Shown here: positions 45,201 to 55,900 of the stretch, piece by piece
Layout of the letters: every line of letters begins with the position of its first letter
Position numbering within the stretch: the first letter of the stretch is position 1
From: Xylocopa sonorina
Lineage: Eukaryota > Arthropoda > Insecta > Hymenoptera > Apidae
Reading direction: 5' to 3'
Length of the DNA stretch: 64,000 bases
NCBI RefSeq assembly: GCF_050948175.1
Contig: NW_027490251.1
Location: 186,001-250,000, forward strand
The notes under the pieces: model-generated
Told to the model about the DNA's origin: nothing
Databases searched by the model: none
Seen by the model: the letters and a program-made list of their open reading frames with translations, nothing else
Translations under genes and position numbers: made by a program

Positions 45201-47456
45201 ATGAATATTATATCTTACCAGGAAACATAGATATGAGATGCGATATCGCGATTTAAGAAGCATTAGAACTCTATTGCTTGGATACGTAGACATCTGCAAA
45301 CGCTATTTCCTAGCAAGGAAGTGTCGAATGTACATGCAATTAAAGTGTATTGCGAGGTATACATGACACTTCGCAATGAATATTATATATTATCATGAAA
45401 CAAAGTTATGAGATGCGATATCGCGAATTTACAAGTTTAGAACGCTATTGCTACGATACGTAGACATCTGCAAACGCTATTTCCTAGCAAGCAAGTGTCG
45501 CATTTGCAATCTTTTGAAGTGAAAACGAGGTATACATAACACTCCGCAATGAATATTATATCTTATCATGAAACATAGAAATGAGGAGCGATTTCGCTTT
45601 TTAAGAAGCATAAGAACTTTATTGCTACGATACGTAGACATCTGCAAACGCTACTTCCTAGCAAGGATGTGTCGCATTTACATTCATTTGAAGTGTAGAC
45701 GAGGTATACACGACACTTCGCAATGAATATTACATCTCATCATGAAACATAGAAATGAGATGCGATATCGCGTTTTGAGAAGAATTAGATCTCTATTGCT
45801 TCGATACGTAGATATCTGCAAACGCTATTTCCTAGCAAGGACGTGTCGCATTTACATTCATTTGAAGTGTATGCGAGGTATACATGCCACTTCGCAAAGA
45901 ATATTATATCTTATCGTGAAACATAGAAATGAGATGCAATATCGCGATATACGAAGCATTAGAACTCTATAGCTTCGACACGTAGACATCTGCAAACGCC
46001 ACTTCCTAGCAAGGAAGTGTCGCATTTACATTCTTTTGAAGCGAATACGAGGTATACATGACACTTCGCAATGAATATTATATCTTTTCATGATACATAG
46101 AAGTGATATGCCACATCGCGATTTGAGAAGCAGTAGAACACTATTGCTACGATATGTACGCATCTGCAAACGCTATTCCCTAGCAAGGAAGTGTCGCATT
46201 TATATTCAATTGAAGTGAATACGAGGTATACATAACACTGCTCAATATATATTATATCTTATCAAGAAACATAGAAATGAGATGCGATATCGCGTTTTGA
46301 GAAGCATTAGAAATCCAATGCTACGATTCGTAGACATCTGCAAAGGCTATTTCCTAGCAAGGTAGTGTCGCATTTAAATTCAATTGAAGTGTATGCGAGG
46401 TATACATGAAACATCGCAATGAATATTATATCTTTTCATGAAACATATATATCAGGAACGATATCGCGTTCTGAGAAGCATTAGAACTCTATTGCTACGA
46501 GACGTAGACATGTGCAAACGCTAATTCCTAGCAAGGAAGGGTCGCACTAACATACTTTTGAAGTGAATACAAGGTATACATAACACTCCACACTGAATAT
46601 TATATCTTATCATGAAACATAGAAATGGGGGGAGATATCGCCTCTTAAGAAGCATTAGAACACTATTGCTACTATACGTAGACATCTGCGAACGTTATTT
46701 ACTAGCAAGGAAGTGTCGAATTTACATTCTTTTGAAGTTAATACGAGGTATACATAACACTGCACAGTGAATATACTATCTTATCATGAAACATGGGAAT
46801 GTGATGCGATATCGCGATTTAAGAAGCATTAGAACTCTATTGCTTCGATACGTAGACATCTACAAACGCCACTTCCTAGCAAGGAAGTGTCGCATTTACA
46901 TTGATTTGAAGTGTATGCGAGGTATACATAACACTTCGCAATGAGTATTATATGCTTATCATGAAACAAAGAAATGAGTTGCGATATCTCGTTTTAAGAA
47001 GCATTAAAACTCTACTGCTTCGATACGTAGACATCTGCAAGCGCAATTTTCAAGCAAGGACGTGTCGCATATACATTCATTTGAAGTGTATGCGAGGTAT
47101 ACATGACACTATGCAATGAATATTATATACTATCATGAAACATAGTAATGAGAAACGATGTCGTGTTTTCAGAAGCATTAGAGCACTAATGCTACTATAC
47201 GTAGACATCTGCAAACGCTATTTCCTAGCAAGGAAGTGCCGCATTTTCATTGATTTGAAGTATAGACGAGATATACATAACACTGCACAATGAATATTAT
47301 ATCTTACCACGAAACATAGAAATGAGATGCGATATGGCGATTTAAGAAGCATTAGAAAACTATTGCTTCGATACGTAAACATCTGCAAACGCTATTTCCA
47401 AGCAAGGAAGTGTCGCATTTACATACTTTTGATGTGAATACGAGGTATTCATGACA

Positions 47457-48472
47457 CTGCACAATGAATATTATATCTTATCATGAAACATAGAAATGAG
47501 ATGCGATATCGCGATTTAAGAAGCTTTACAACCCTATTGCTTCGATACGTAGATATCTGCAAACGCTATTTCCTAGCAAGGAAGTATCGCATTTACATTC
47601 ATTTGAAGTGTATGCGAGGTATACATGGCACTTCGCAATGAATATTATATATTATCATGAAACATCGAAATGAGATGCGATATTGCGAATTTACAAGTTT
47701 AGAACTTTAATGTCCCGATACATAGACAACTGCAAACGCTATTTCCTAGCAAGGAAGTGTCGCATTTACATGCATTTGAAGTATAGACGAGATATACATA
47801 ACACTGCACAATGAATATTATATCTTACCATGAAACATAGGAATGAGATGCAGTATGGCGATTTAAGAAGCATTAGATACCTAATGCTTCGACACGTAGA
47901 CATGTGCAAACGCTACTTCCTAGCATGGAAGTGTCGCATTCACATTCTTTTGAAAGGAATACGAGGTATACATGACACATCGCAATGAATATTATATCTT
48001 ATCATGAAACGTAGATATGAGATGCGATATGACGATTTAAGAAGCATTAGAACACTTTTGTTTCGATACGTAGACATCTGCAAACGCTATTTCCTGGCAA
48101 GGAAGTGTTGCGTTTACATTCTTTTGAAGTGACTGCGAGGTATACATAACACTCCACAATGAATATTATATCTTATCATGACACATAGAAATGAGATGAA
48201 ATATGGCGATTTAAGAAGCATTAGAACTCTATTGCTTCGATACGTAGACATCTGCAAACGTTACTTCCTAGCAAGTAAGTGTCGCTTTTACATTCTTTTG
48301 AAAGGAATACGTAGTATACATGACACTTCGCAATGAATATTATATCTTAACATGAAACATAGAAATGAGATGCGATATGACGATTTCAGAAGCATTAGAA
48401 TTCTATTGCTTCGATACGTTGACATCTGCAAACGCTACTTCCTATCAAGGAAGTGTCGCATTTACATTCATT
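47457..48472 (+). repeat. Dispersed duplication within the array, copy 2 (about 1.0 kb)
   Basis: Partner of 41,190-42,205. The match ends at TTTACATTCATTT, after which this copy continues TAAGTGTATGCG and the first continues GAAGAGTAGACG. Unmatched divergent monomers separate the two. Confidence 0.88.
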
Positions 48473-48480
48473 TTAAGTGT

Positions 48481-51400
48481 ATGCGAGGTATACATAACAC
48501 TTCGCAATGATTATTATATCTTATCATGAAACATAGTAATGAGATGCGATATCTCGTTTTAAGAAGCATTAAAACTCTATTGCTTCGATACGTAGACATC
48601 TGAAAACGCTATTTCCTAGCAAGGAAGTGTCGCATTCACATTCTTCTGAAGTGTATACCAGGTATTCATGACGCTTCGCAATTAATATTATATCTTATCA
48701 TGAAACATAAATGAGATGCGATATCCCGTTTTGGGAAGCATTAGAAATCTATTGCTTCGATACGCAGAAATCTGCAAACGCTATTTCCTAGGAAGGAAGT
48801 GTCGCATTTACATTCATTTGAAGTGTAGACGAGGTATACATGACACTTCGCAATGAATATTACATCTCATCATGAAACATAGAAATGAGATGCGATATCG
48901 CGAATTTGCAAGTTTAGAACTTTATTGCCCCGATACATAGACAGCTGCAAACGCTATTTCCTAGCAAGGAATTGTCGCATTTACATGCATTTGAAGTATA
49001 GACGAGATATACATAACACTGCTCAATAAATATTATACCTTATCATGAAACATAGAAATGAGAAGCGATATGGCGATTTAAGAAGCATTAGAAATCTATT
49101 GGCTCGATACGTAGACATCTGCAATCGGTGCTTCCTAGCAAGGAAGTGTCGCATTTACATTCATTTTAATTGTATGCGAGGTATACATGACACTCCACAA
49201 TGAATATTATATATTATCATCAAACACAGAAATGAAATGCGGCCTCGCGTTTTGTGAAGCATTAGAACCCTCTTGCTACGATACGTAGATATCTGTAAAC
49301 GCTATTTCCTAGCAAGGAAGTGTCGCATTTACATTCATTTGAAGTGTATGCGAGTTATACATGACATATTGCAGTGAATATTATATATTGTCATGAAACA
49401 TAGAAATGAGAAGCGATATGGCGATTTAAGAAGCATTAGATCCCTATTGCTTCGATACGTAGACATCTGCAAACGCTACTTCCTAGCAAGGAAGTGTCGT
49501 ATTTACATTCTTTTGAAGTGAATACGAGGTATTCATAACACTGCACAAGGAATATTATATCTTGTAATGAAACATAGAACTGAGATGCGATATCGCGATT
49601 TAAGAAGCATTAGAACTCTATTGCGTCGATACGTAGATATCGGCAAACACTATTTCCTAGCAAGGAACTGTCTCATTCACATCCATTTGAAGTGTATGCG
49701 AGGTATACATGACACTTCGCAATGAATATTATATATTATCATGAAGCATGGTAATGAGTAGCAATATCGCGTTTTGAGAAGCATTAGAACACTAATGGTA
49801 CGATACGTAGACATATGCAAACGCTATTTCCTAGGAACGAAGTGTCGCGTTTACATACTTTTGAAGTAAATACGAGGTATACATAACACTGCACAATGAA
49901 TATTATATCTTATCATGAAACATAGAAATGAGGTGCGATATGGCCATTTATGAAGCATTAGATGTCTATTTCTTCGATACGTAGGCATCCGCAAACGCTA
50001 TTTCCTGGCAAGGAAGTGTTGCGTTTACATTCTTTTGATGTGAATACGAGGTATACATAACACTTCGCAATCAAAATTATATATTATCATGAAACATAGA
50101 AATGAGAAGCGATTTCGCGTTTTGAGAAGCATTAGAACTCTAATGCCACGAAACGTAGACATCTGCAAACGCTATTTCCTAGCAAGGAAGTGTCGCCTTT
50201 ACATTCACTTGAAGTACAGATGAGATATACATAACACTGCACAATGAATATTATATCTTATCATGGAACATAGAAATGATATGCGATATGGCGATTTAAG
50301 AAGCATTAGATGTCTATTGCTTCCACACGTAGACATCTGCAAACGCTACTTCTTAGCAAGGAAGTGTCATAGTTACATTTTTTTGAAGTGAATACGAGGT
50401 ATACATAACACTGCACAATGATTATTATATCTTATCATGAAGCATAGAAATGAGGTGCGATATGGCGGTTTATGAAGCATTAGATGTCTATTTCTTCGAT
50501 ACGTAGACATCTGCAAACGCTATTTCCTAGCAAGGAAGTGTCGCATTTACATTCATTTGAAGTGTATGCGAGGTATAAGTGACACTTCGCAGTGAATATT
50601 ATATATTGTCATGAAACATAGAAATGAGAAGCGATATGGCCATTTAAGAAGCATTAGATCCCTTTTGCTTCGATACGTAGACATCTGCAAACGCTACTTC
50701 CTAGCAAGGCAGTGTCGCATTTACATTCTTTTGAGGTGAATGCGAGGTATACATAACACTCCAAAATGATAATTATATATTATCATGAAGCATGGTAATG
50801 AGTAGCGATATCGCGTTTTGAGAAGCGTTTGAACTCTATTGCTACGAAACGTAGACACCTGCAAACGCCATTTCCGAGCAAGGAAGTGTCGCATTTACAT
50901 TCATTTTAATTATATGCGAGGTATACATGACACTCCACAATGAATATTATATATTATCATCAAACATAGAAATGAAATGCGGCCTCGCGTTTTGTGAAGC
51001 ATTAGAACTCTCTTGCTACGATACGTAGATATCTGTAAACGCTATTTCCTAGCAAGGAAGTGTCACATTTACATTCATTTGAAGTGTGTGCGAGGTATAC
51101 ATGACATTTCGCAGTGAATATTATATATTGTCATGAAACATAGAAATGAGAAGCGATATGGCGATTTAAGAAGCATTAGATCCCTATTGCTTCGATACGT
51201 AGACATCTGCAAACGCTATTTCCTAGTAAGGAAGTGTCGCACTTACATTCTTTTGAAGTGAATACGAGGTATACATAACACTCCAAAATGAATATTATAT
51301 ATTATCATGAAACATGGTAATGAGTAGCGATATCGCGTTTTGAGAAGCGTTAGAACTCTATTGCTACGAAACGTAGACACCTGCAAACGCCATTTCCGAG

Positions 51401-52837
51401 CAAGGAAGTGTCGCATTTACATTCATTTTAATTGTATGCGAGGTATACATGACACTCCACAATGAATATTATATATTATCATCAAACACAGAAATGAAAT
51501 GCGGCCTCGCGTTTTGTGAAGCATTAGAACTCTCTTGCTACGATACGTAGATATCTGTAAACGCTGTTTCCTTGCAAGGAAGTGTCGCATTTACATTCAT
51601 TTGAAGTGTATGCGAGGTATACATGACATTTCGCAGTGAATATTATATATTGTCATGAAACATAGAAATGAGAAGCGATATGGCGAGTTAAGAAGCATTA
51701 GATCCCTATTGCTTCGATACGTAGACATCTGCAAACGCTACTTCCTAGCAAGGAAGTGTCGCATTTACATTCTTTTGAAGTGAATACGAGGTATTCATAA
51801 CACTGCACAAGGAATATTATATCTTGTCATGAAACATAGAAATGAGATGCGATAACGCGATTTAAGAAGCATTAGAGCTCTATTGCGTCGATACGTAGAT
51901 ATCTGCAAACACTATTTCCTGGAAAGGAACTGTCGCGTTCACATCCATTTGAAGTGTATGCGAGGTATACATGACACTTCGCAATGAATATTATATATTA
52001 TCATGAAACATTGTAATGAGTAGCAATATCGCGTTTTGAGAAGCATTAGAACACTAATGGTACGATACGTAGACATCTGCAAACGCTATTTCCTAGGAAC
52101 GAAGTGTCGCGTTTACATACTTTTGAAGTGAATACGAGGTATACATAACACTGCACAATGAATATTATATCTTATCATGAAACATAGAAATGAGGTGCGA
52201 TATGGCGACTTATGAAGCATTAGATGTCTATTGCTTCCACACGTAGACATCTGCAAACGCTATTTCCAAGCAAGGAAGTGTCGCGTTTACATTCTTCTGA
52301 AGTAAATAAGAGGTATACATAACACTGCACAATGAATATTATATCTTATCATGAAACATAGAAATGAGGTGCCATAAGGCGATTTATGAAGCATTAGATG
52401 TCTATTTCTTCGATACGTAGACATCTGCAAACGCTATTTCCTAGCAAGGAAGTGTCGCATTTACATTCATTTGAAGTGTATGCGAGGTATAAATGACACT
52501 TCGCAGTGAATATTAAATATTGTCATGAAACATAGAAATGAGAAGCGATATGGCGATTTAAGAAGCATTAGATCCCTTTTGCTTCGATACGTAGACATCT
52601 GCAAACGCTACTTCCTAGCAAGGCAGTGTAGCATTTACATTCTTTTGAGGTGAATGCGAGGTATACATAACACTCCAAAATGATAATTATATATTATCAT
52701 GAAGCATGGTAATGAGTAGCGATATCGCGTTTTGAGAAGCGTTTGAACTCTGTTGCTACGATACGTTGACATCTGCAAACGCTATTTCCTAGCATGGAAG
52801 AGTCGCATTTACATTCTTTTGAGGTGAATACGAGGTA
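48481..52837 (+). repeat. Zone G: divergent satellite with three-monomer reiterations, ending at the insert
   Basis: Monomers with TTCATTTTAATTGTATGCG, CATCAAACACAG and GCGGCCTCGCG recur near 49,160, 50,900 and 51,420. A cassette with GTAGCAATATCGCG and CCTAGGAACGAAG occurs near 49,830 and 52,095. The array stops at GAGGTA (monomer position 137) and non-satellite sequence begins at 52,838. The part 51,060-52,745 is mirrored in inverted orientation at 62,306-64,000. Confidence 0.88.
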
Positions 52838-53439
52838 CCACGTCCGGTGAAACTATTTTCCGTTGCTCCTGAGGCTTTACGACACAGGCCTATTTTTCGG
52901 TAATACGGTCCGCGGGAACGCGTTAAGACCGGGTCCGACAATTTCGGCTGACACGACACTATCGAAAACACTCGCGATAGTAAGGGAATGATCCTACCTT
53001 TCGATGACTTCTCTCTCGATTTGTACGTAGAAACGGCGTGGAGGATCGTTTGCTGGGATCTGCAGGCTGCGTTCTGTTGGCTGCTACGGAAATCTCGATC
53101 AGTCGCCAGCGAAGAAGAGGACGGCGGTCGGAATTAAGCGATGATGCTGGATGTGGCATAATCGGCGTGATGCGTCGTGGTGTCTGGATCGGATGCGTCG
53201 ACGGTCGCTTCGGAAAGCGGCGTCTGGGCTGGTGCGAAGGCAGGTCGCTGGTATACGAGGACTCTCGGAACACCCTCCAAATATTCACGCTCAATTGATC
53301 GTATGAAATTCTTCCTACTCGCACGTCGCGTTCTTCGCAAACCGGAAGCACGATTCATTCACCAGGTTTTTCTGTACTTTCGACTAAGATCTGAGGGATA
53401 AGCGGCGGTCTCAACGTCACAAAGCCGATTTCTATACTC

Positions 53440-53700
53440 CTTCAATTTGATGAAGATCAACCCCAGTTGTATGGAAGAACCCGTGGAAGAATTCGTAGTT
53501 AAATGTAATGTTAAAAGTCGAAATAGTATTATAAACACTTGATAAAATTAATGGATGTGGAAATAGTATACTTGGTAAAAGAACTTGTACTTGGATATAG
53601 TAAAAGTAAAAATAAAATATATTCTAGGTTTAAAGTATACAAGAACTGGAATTATTCTAAGACTAAGACTAAGTTAAAATGGAAATAGAAATACGATGCC
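53440..53700. other. AT-rich non-coding stretch within the insert
   Basis: Runs rich in A and T, such as GTAAAAGTAAAAATAAAAT, lie between two GC-rich blocks. AATAAA is present on the + strand at 53,611-53,616, which by itself is weak evidence for polyadenylation in such composition. No open frame of note. Confidence 0.5.
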
Positions 53701-53995
53701 TGAACCCCACATTGAGGTGGCTAACGATCTAGAACTAGAAGTTTCGACTCCTCGGTAGGAGATCTCGAGTCAGAGTGTGTGCTCTGGAGACGCGTCTCTG
53801 ACCTCCTCGGTTCGCGGGGCGCTACGGTCGCGGACGCTCGTGGTAGGGAGATCGCGGTCCCGCGATTGGGGGACTCGCGTTTCGAGGCGGAGAGCGCGCG
53901 GTCCAGCGAGTGGGGACCCGCGGCTCGTGGTGGGGCTAGCGGCGCATGCCGCTGGCCGGACGCATCTTACTTAGTGTAACTTAGATATAGGAATT

Positions 53996-54003
53996 CTTAT
54001 ATA
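53996..54003 (-). promoter_or_regulatory. TATA-like box in the insert
   Basis: The minus strand reads TATATAAG here, downstream of the TGTGACGTCA edge and upstream of a GC-rich block, as expected for a U3-R boundary if the insert is an LTR. On its own a TATA-like octamer is weak evidence. Confidence 0.2.
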
Positions 54004-54124
54004 TGCGTCATGATATGGTATGTATGTCCTAGCTTAGAAGTAATATATAGGTTCTAGCAGATCCTGTTTCCGGAATTGGAAAAGACCCCATTCAGGTGAT
54101 GGGCTGCGGCTACGTCTTCCTGCA

Positions 54125-54290
54125 GGACGGAATCCTCGGTGCGAGGGAGATAGGGCTGCCCGTCCTTGGTGCGGGCGAGTCAGGTATACTCGGTGGTGCG
54201 AGTGAGACACTGGTGCCCGGTACGAGCGAGACAGGTATACTCGGCGGTGCGAGTGAGGTAGCGGAACTCGGTGTGAGTGAGCGCGTGCAG
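54125..54290. repeat. Degenerate GC-rich minisatellite, units of about 22-33 bp
   Basis: About six imperfect units share CTCGGTGGTGCGAGTGAG. Two contain the longer AGGTATACTCGGCGGTGCG-type core (near 54,172-54,200 and 54,232-54,260), so units seem to alternate. Each core has CTCG and CGAG arms in inverted relation. In one + strand frame this reads as GILGGASE-like peptide repeats, but that frame runs on into satellite and has no independent coding support. Confidence 0.7.
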
Positions 54291-54417
54291 GTATGCGCGC
54301 GCGAACACTTCCAGTTGCTGGTTCAGCAGGCGAGTTTGGCTGGTTGCATGCGTCCAGGGGTTGATGCTGGGGGGTGCGAAGAGGTTGGTGGGTGGCAGGC
54401 GGTACGCCTGACGTCAC

Positions 54418-55900
54418 AAAATGCGACACTTCCTTTCTTGGAAATTACGTTCCCAGATATCTCTGTATCGAAGCCATAGATTTCTAATTCTCCTTAAAAC
54501 GCGATATCGCACCTCATCTCTATGTCTCATGATAAGATATAATATTCATTGCGAGGTGTTATGTATTCCTCGTCTACACTTCAAATGAATGTAAATGCGA
54601 CACATCCTTGCCAGGAAATGGCGTTTGCAGATGTCTACGAATCGAAGCAATAGAGTTCTAATGCTTCTTAAATTGGGATATCGCATCTCATTCCTATGTT
54701 TCACGACAAGATATAATATTCATTGCGACGTGTCATGTATACCTCGTCTTCAATTCAAAAGAATGTAAACGCGACTATTGCCTGTTAGGAAATAGCGTTT
54801 GCAGATGTCTACGTATTGCAGCAATAGAGTTCTAATACTTCTTAAATCGCGATAACACATTTCGTTTCTATGTTTCTTGATAAGGTATAATATTCAATGT
54901 GGAATGTTATGTATATCCCGAATTCCTTTCATAAGAATGTAAATACGACACTTCCTTGCTATTAAATAGCGCTTGCAGATGTCTACGTATCGAAGCAATA
55001 GCGTTCTAATGCTTATTAAGACGGGATACCGCATCTCACTACTATGTTTCGTGATAAGATATAATATTCGTTGCGATGTGCTATGTATTCCTCGTCTACA
55101 CTTCAAGTGAATGTAAATGCGACACTTCCTTTCTAAAAAATAGCGTTTCCAGATTTCTACGTATCGAAGCATTAGAGTTCTAATGCTTCTTAAAACGCGA
55201 TATCGCAGCTCATTTCAATGTTTCATGATAGGATATAATATTCATTGTGGAGTGTTATGTATACCTCGCATTCACTTCGTAAGCATGTAAATGCGGCACT
55301 TCCTTGCTATTAAATAGCGTTTGCAGATGTCTACGTATCGTAGCAATAGAGTTCTAATGCTTCTTATAACGCGATATCGCATCTCATTTCTATGTTTTGT
55401 GATAACATATAATATTCATTGCGAGGTGTCATGTACACCTCGTATTCACATCAAAAGAATGTAAGTGCGACCCTTCCATGCTAGGATTTAGCGTTTGCAG
55501 ATGTCTCCGTACCGAAGCAATAGAGTTCTAATGCTTTTTAAATAGCGATATCGCATCCTATTTCTGTGTTTCATGATAAGGCATAATATTCATTGCGAAG
55601 TATCATGTATACCTCGTCTTCAATTCAAAGGAATGCAAATGCGACACTTCCTTGCTAGGAAATAGCGTTTGCAGATGTCTCCGTATCGAAGCAAGAGAGC
55701 TCTAATGCTCCTTAAATAGCGATATCGCATCTCATTTCTATGTTTCATGATCAGATATAATATTCATTGCGAAGTGTCATGTATACCTCGTATTCACTTC
55801 AAACGAATGTAAATGCGACACTTCCTTGCTAGGGAATAGCGTTTCCAGATGTCTACGTATCGTAGCAACCGGGTTCTAGTGCTTCTCAAAACGCGATATC
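54418..55900 (-). repeat. Edge of the inverted array: divergent monomers
   Basis: Eight to nine individually diverged monomers with several private changes, for example TTGGAAATTACGTTCCCAG in the first and GCTATTAAATAGCGCTTGC near 54,958. No higher-order repeat was recognised. Confidence 0.8.

Larger units (their letters stand above)
40026..48480 (+). repeat. Zone F: divergent satellite monomers
   Basis: Monomers vary strongly from one to the next, most with CTTCGATACG, CTAGCAAGGAAG and CACTGCACAATG. Short duplications are visible: a three-monomer (522-bp) step between the TGAAAGGAAT segments at 44,471 and 44,993, both followed by GATGTGATATGACGATTG. A longer dispersed duplication is listed separately. 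No gene or unrelated element was seen. Confidence 0.85.
1..52837 (+). repeat. Satellite DNA array, about 174-bp monomer, forward orientation
   Basis: About 304 head-to-tail monomers. The landmark ATGCGATATCGCG recurs at 7, 181 and 355, giving a 174-bp step, and hand-building a consensus also gives 174 bp. Taking GAAACATAG as position 1, the landmarks are GCGATATCGC (19-28), CTACGATACGTAG (56-68), TTCCTAGCAAGGAA (86-99) and GTATAC (135-140). Most monomers keep the length to within 1-3 bp. No other gene or element was seen inside the array. Monomers fall into recurring subtypes (for example CTACGATACG versus CTTCGATACG, and CTAGCAAGGAAG versus CTAGCATGGAAG), whose order defines higher-order repeats. 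A centromeric or pericentromeric role is inferred from this organisation; the sequence does not prove it. Confidence 0.98.
52838..54417 (-). mobile_element. Non-satellite insert between inverted arrays; possible degenerate LTR retrotransposon fragment
   Basis: About 1,580 bp without satellite homology. It has a GC-rich block (52,838-53,400), an AT-rich block (53,440-53,700), a very GC-rich block (53,740-53,970) and a repeat-bearing block (54,100-54,300). On the minus strand its right edge reads TGTGACGTCA, the TG-type start common in LTRs, with TATATAAG at 53,996-54,003 further in. AATGTGGGG at 53,705-53,713 on the minus strand faintly resembles the 3' part of a tRNA-Lys primer-binding site. 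No terminal repeats, target-site duplication or recognisable gag, pol or integrase motifs were found. It could equally be captured chromosomal DNA at an inversion breakpoint. That it is non-satellite is certain; that it is mobile is not. Confidence 0.35.

Noticed and set aside
52959..53358. Overlapping open frames of 74-130 codons on both strands in the left part of the insert
   Set aside because: Several frames are open on both strands at once, as expected in GC-rich DNA. The peptides are rich in Arg, Ser and Pro with no recognisable domain. Kept only as weak support for a decayed element.
53611..53616. Polyadenylation signal AATAAA
   Set aside because: It lies in an A-rich stretch on the strand opposite to the putative LTR and has no associated transcript features.
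53777..53979. Two overlapping + strand frames of 65-66 codons
   Set aside because: GC-rich composition (over about 200 bp) removes stop codons; no motif, and both frames are equally open.
52838..54417. Terminal inverted repeats or target-site duplication bounding the insert
   Set aside because: The left edge (CCACGTCCGG) and right edge (TGTGACGTCA on the minus strand) do not pair, and the flanking satellite stops at different monomer positions, so no duplication can be recognised.
54034..54479. Open frames across the minisatellite, including one with GILGGASE-like repeats on the + strand
   Set aside because: The peptide repeat is a by-product of the minisatellite. The + frame terminates inside the satellite, and the opposite strand is also open over the same stretch.
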